From Chloroflexota bacterium (GTDB lineage: Bacteria > Chloroflexota > Dehalococcoidia > UBA2979), in NCBI GenBank assembly GCA_027592975.1, contig JAQCJS010000047.1:1-7398 (forward strand): a stretch of DNA of 7,398 nucleotides, in the 5' to 3' direction. The position numbers were made by a program, and so were the translations under genes. Below are positions 6,925 through 7,398 of the stretch, piece after piece (positions within the stretch are counted from its first letter, which is position 1; every line of letters starts with the position of its first letter). Under the pieces are notes generated by a model. The model was not told the origin of the DNA, did no database searches, and saw only the letters and a program-made list of their open reading frames with translations.

Positions 6925-7398
6925 ATGGGCACGAGGCTGCGCCCGGACGGCATGGTGCCGTGGATGCCGGGCTTCCGGTACGGCGCGCTGCTGCCGTCGC
7001 TGTCGGTCAACCTGATCGTGCGCGACACAGAGCGCGCCGTCGCGTTCTACCGCGATGTCCTCGGCGCCGAGATCCACTACCGCGACATCGACTTTGCAGC
7101 GGTGCGCTTCGGGCCGGCGGAGGTGATGCTGCACGCCGATCACACGCACGACACGCACCCGTGGACGCCCGTGCTCGCCTCCGACGCACCGAGGGGCGTA
7201 GGCGCGCAGATCCGCGTGCTGGGCGTCGACCCCGACGCTGTCTACCAGCGCGCCCTCACCGCGCGCGCCGAGGTGGCCGTGCCGCCGACGGACAAGGGCC
7301 ACGGCTGGCGCGAGGTGCTGGTGCGCGACCCGGACGGCTACGAGTGGGCCGTGGGCGTGCTGATCCCACCCGCGACCGGCCCCTTCACGCTCCAGCCC
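6925..7398 (+). CDS. VOC family protein (glyoxalase/bleomycin-resistance-like), 3' end outside window
   Basis: 158 codons are open to the right edge with no stop. The protein shows two halves of the vicinal-oxygen-chelate fold. The first is a beta-alpha unit, SLSVNLIVRDTERAVAF then YRDVLGAE (27-49), leading to VRFGPAEVMLHAD (60-72). The second is a repeat ending in GHGWREVLVRDPDGYEWAVG (125-144). Family metal ligands usually lie on the first strand, at the end of the fourth strand, and in the last strand. Here H70 and E140 fit two of these positions, while the first-strand position appears to be N29 and not histidine, so metal binding is uncertain. A histidine cluster HADHTHDTH spans 70-78. 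About 25 residues precede the fold. The start is ATG at 6925, with GAGG at 6914-6917 inside the preceding gene. It could be a glyoxalase-like, dioxygenase-like or antibiotic-binding protein; the subfamily is not resolved. Confidence 0.9.
   Translation, partial: MGTRLRPDGMVPWMPGFRYGALLPSLSVNLIVRDTERAVAFYRDVLGAEIHYRDIDFAAVRFGPAEVMLHADHTHDTHPWTPVLASDAPRGVGAQIRVLGVDPDAVYQRALTARAEVAVPPTDKGHGWREVLVRDPDGYEWAVGVLIPPATGPFTLQP

Overview
The window is very GC-rich bacterial DNA (by eye about two thirds G+C or more). It is almost fully coding and has the texture of an ordinary chromosomal metabolic neighbourhood. There is no rRNA, tRNA, CRISPR array, insertion sequence, phage gene or other sign of a mobile or accessory system. 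The high GC, GTG starts and TAGGNT-type -10 boxes would fit a GC-rich Chloroflexota or Actinobacteria-like lineage, but the sequence alone does not settle the phylum and I hold that loosely.

Left half, minus strand (positions 3235 down to 1): a three-gene leftward unit. An enoyl-CoA hydratase/isomerase-family (crotonase) gene comes first. A stand-alone CinA C-terminal-domain gene follows, overlapping it by a GTGA tetranucleotide. After 50 bases comes an M1 zinc aminopeptidase gene that leaves the window at its 3' end. The crotonase lacks both canonical catalytic glutamates, and the CinA protein departs from the family's usual active-site motifs. Both may therefore have drifted from the textbook activity.

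Centre and right half, plus strand (3365 onward): two tandem paralogous fold-type I PLP aminotransferases of the LysN/KAT-II/MocR-like class follow. Each has its own predicted promoter of the same form (TTG-type -35, 17-base spacer, TAGGNT -10). The first looks leaderless; the second has a leader of about 48 bases with a clear ribosome binding site. The 129-base gap between the crotonase and the first aminotransferase holds back-to-back divergent promoters. It also holds a hairpin that would sit at the very 5' end of the crotonase mRNA.

Right end: a small gene of about 95 codons, of unknown function, is split by an apparent single-base deletion near 6177. Next is a DinB/YfiT-like four-helix metal-site protein, followed two bases later by a VOC (glyoxalase/bleomycin-resistance) family protein that runs off the right edge.

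I see no evidence of a new defence, mobile or biosynthetic system. The points most worth a second look are the atypical active sites of the co-transcribed crotonase and CinA proteins, the paired aminotransferases with contrasting 5' ends, the 5'-terminal hairpin, and the frameshifted small gene.
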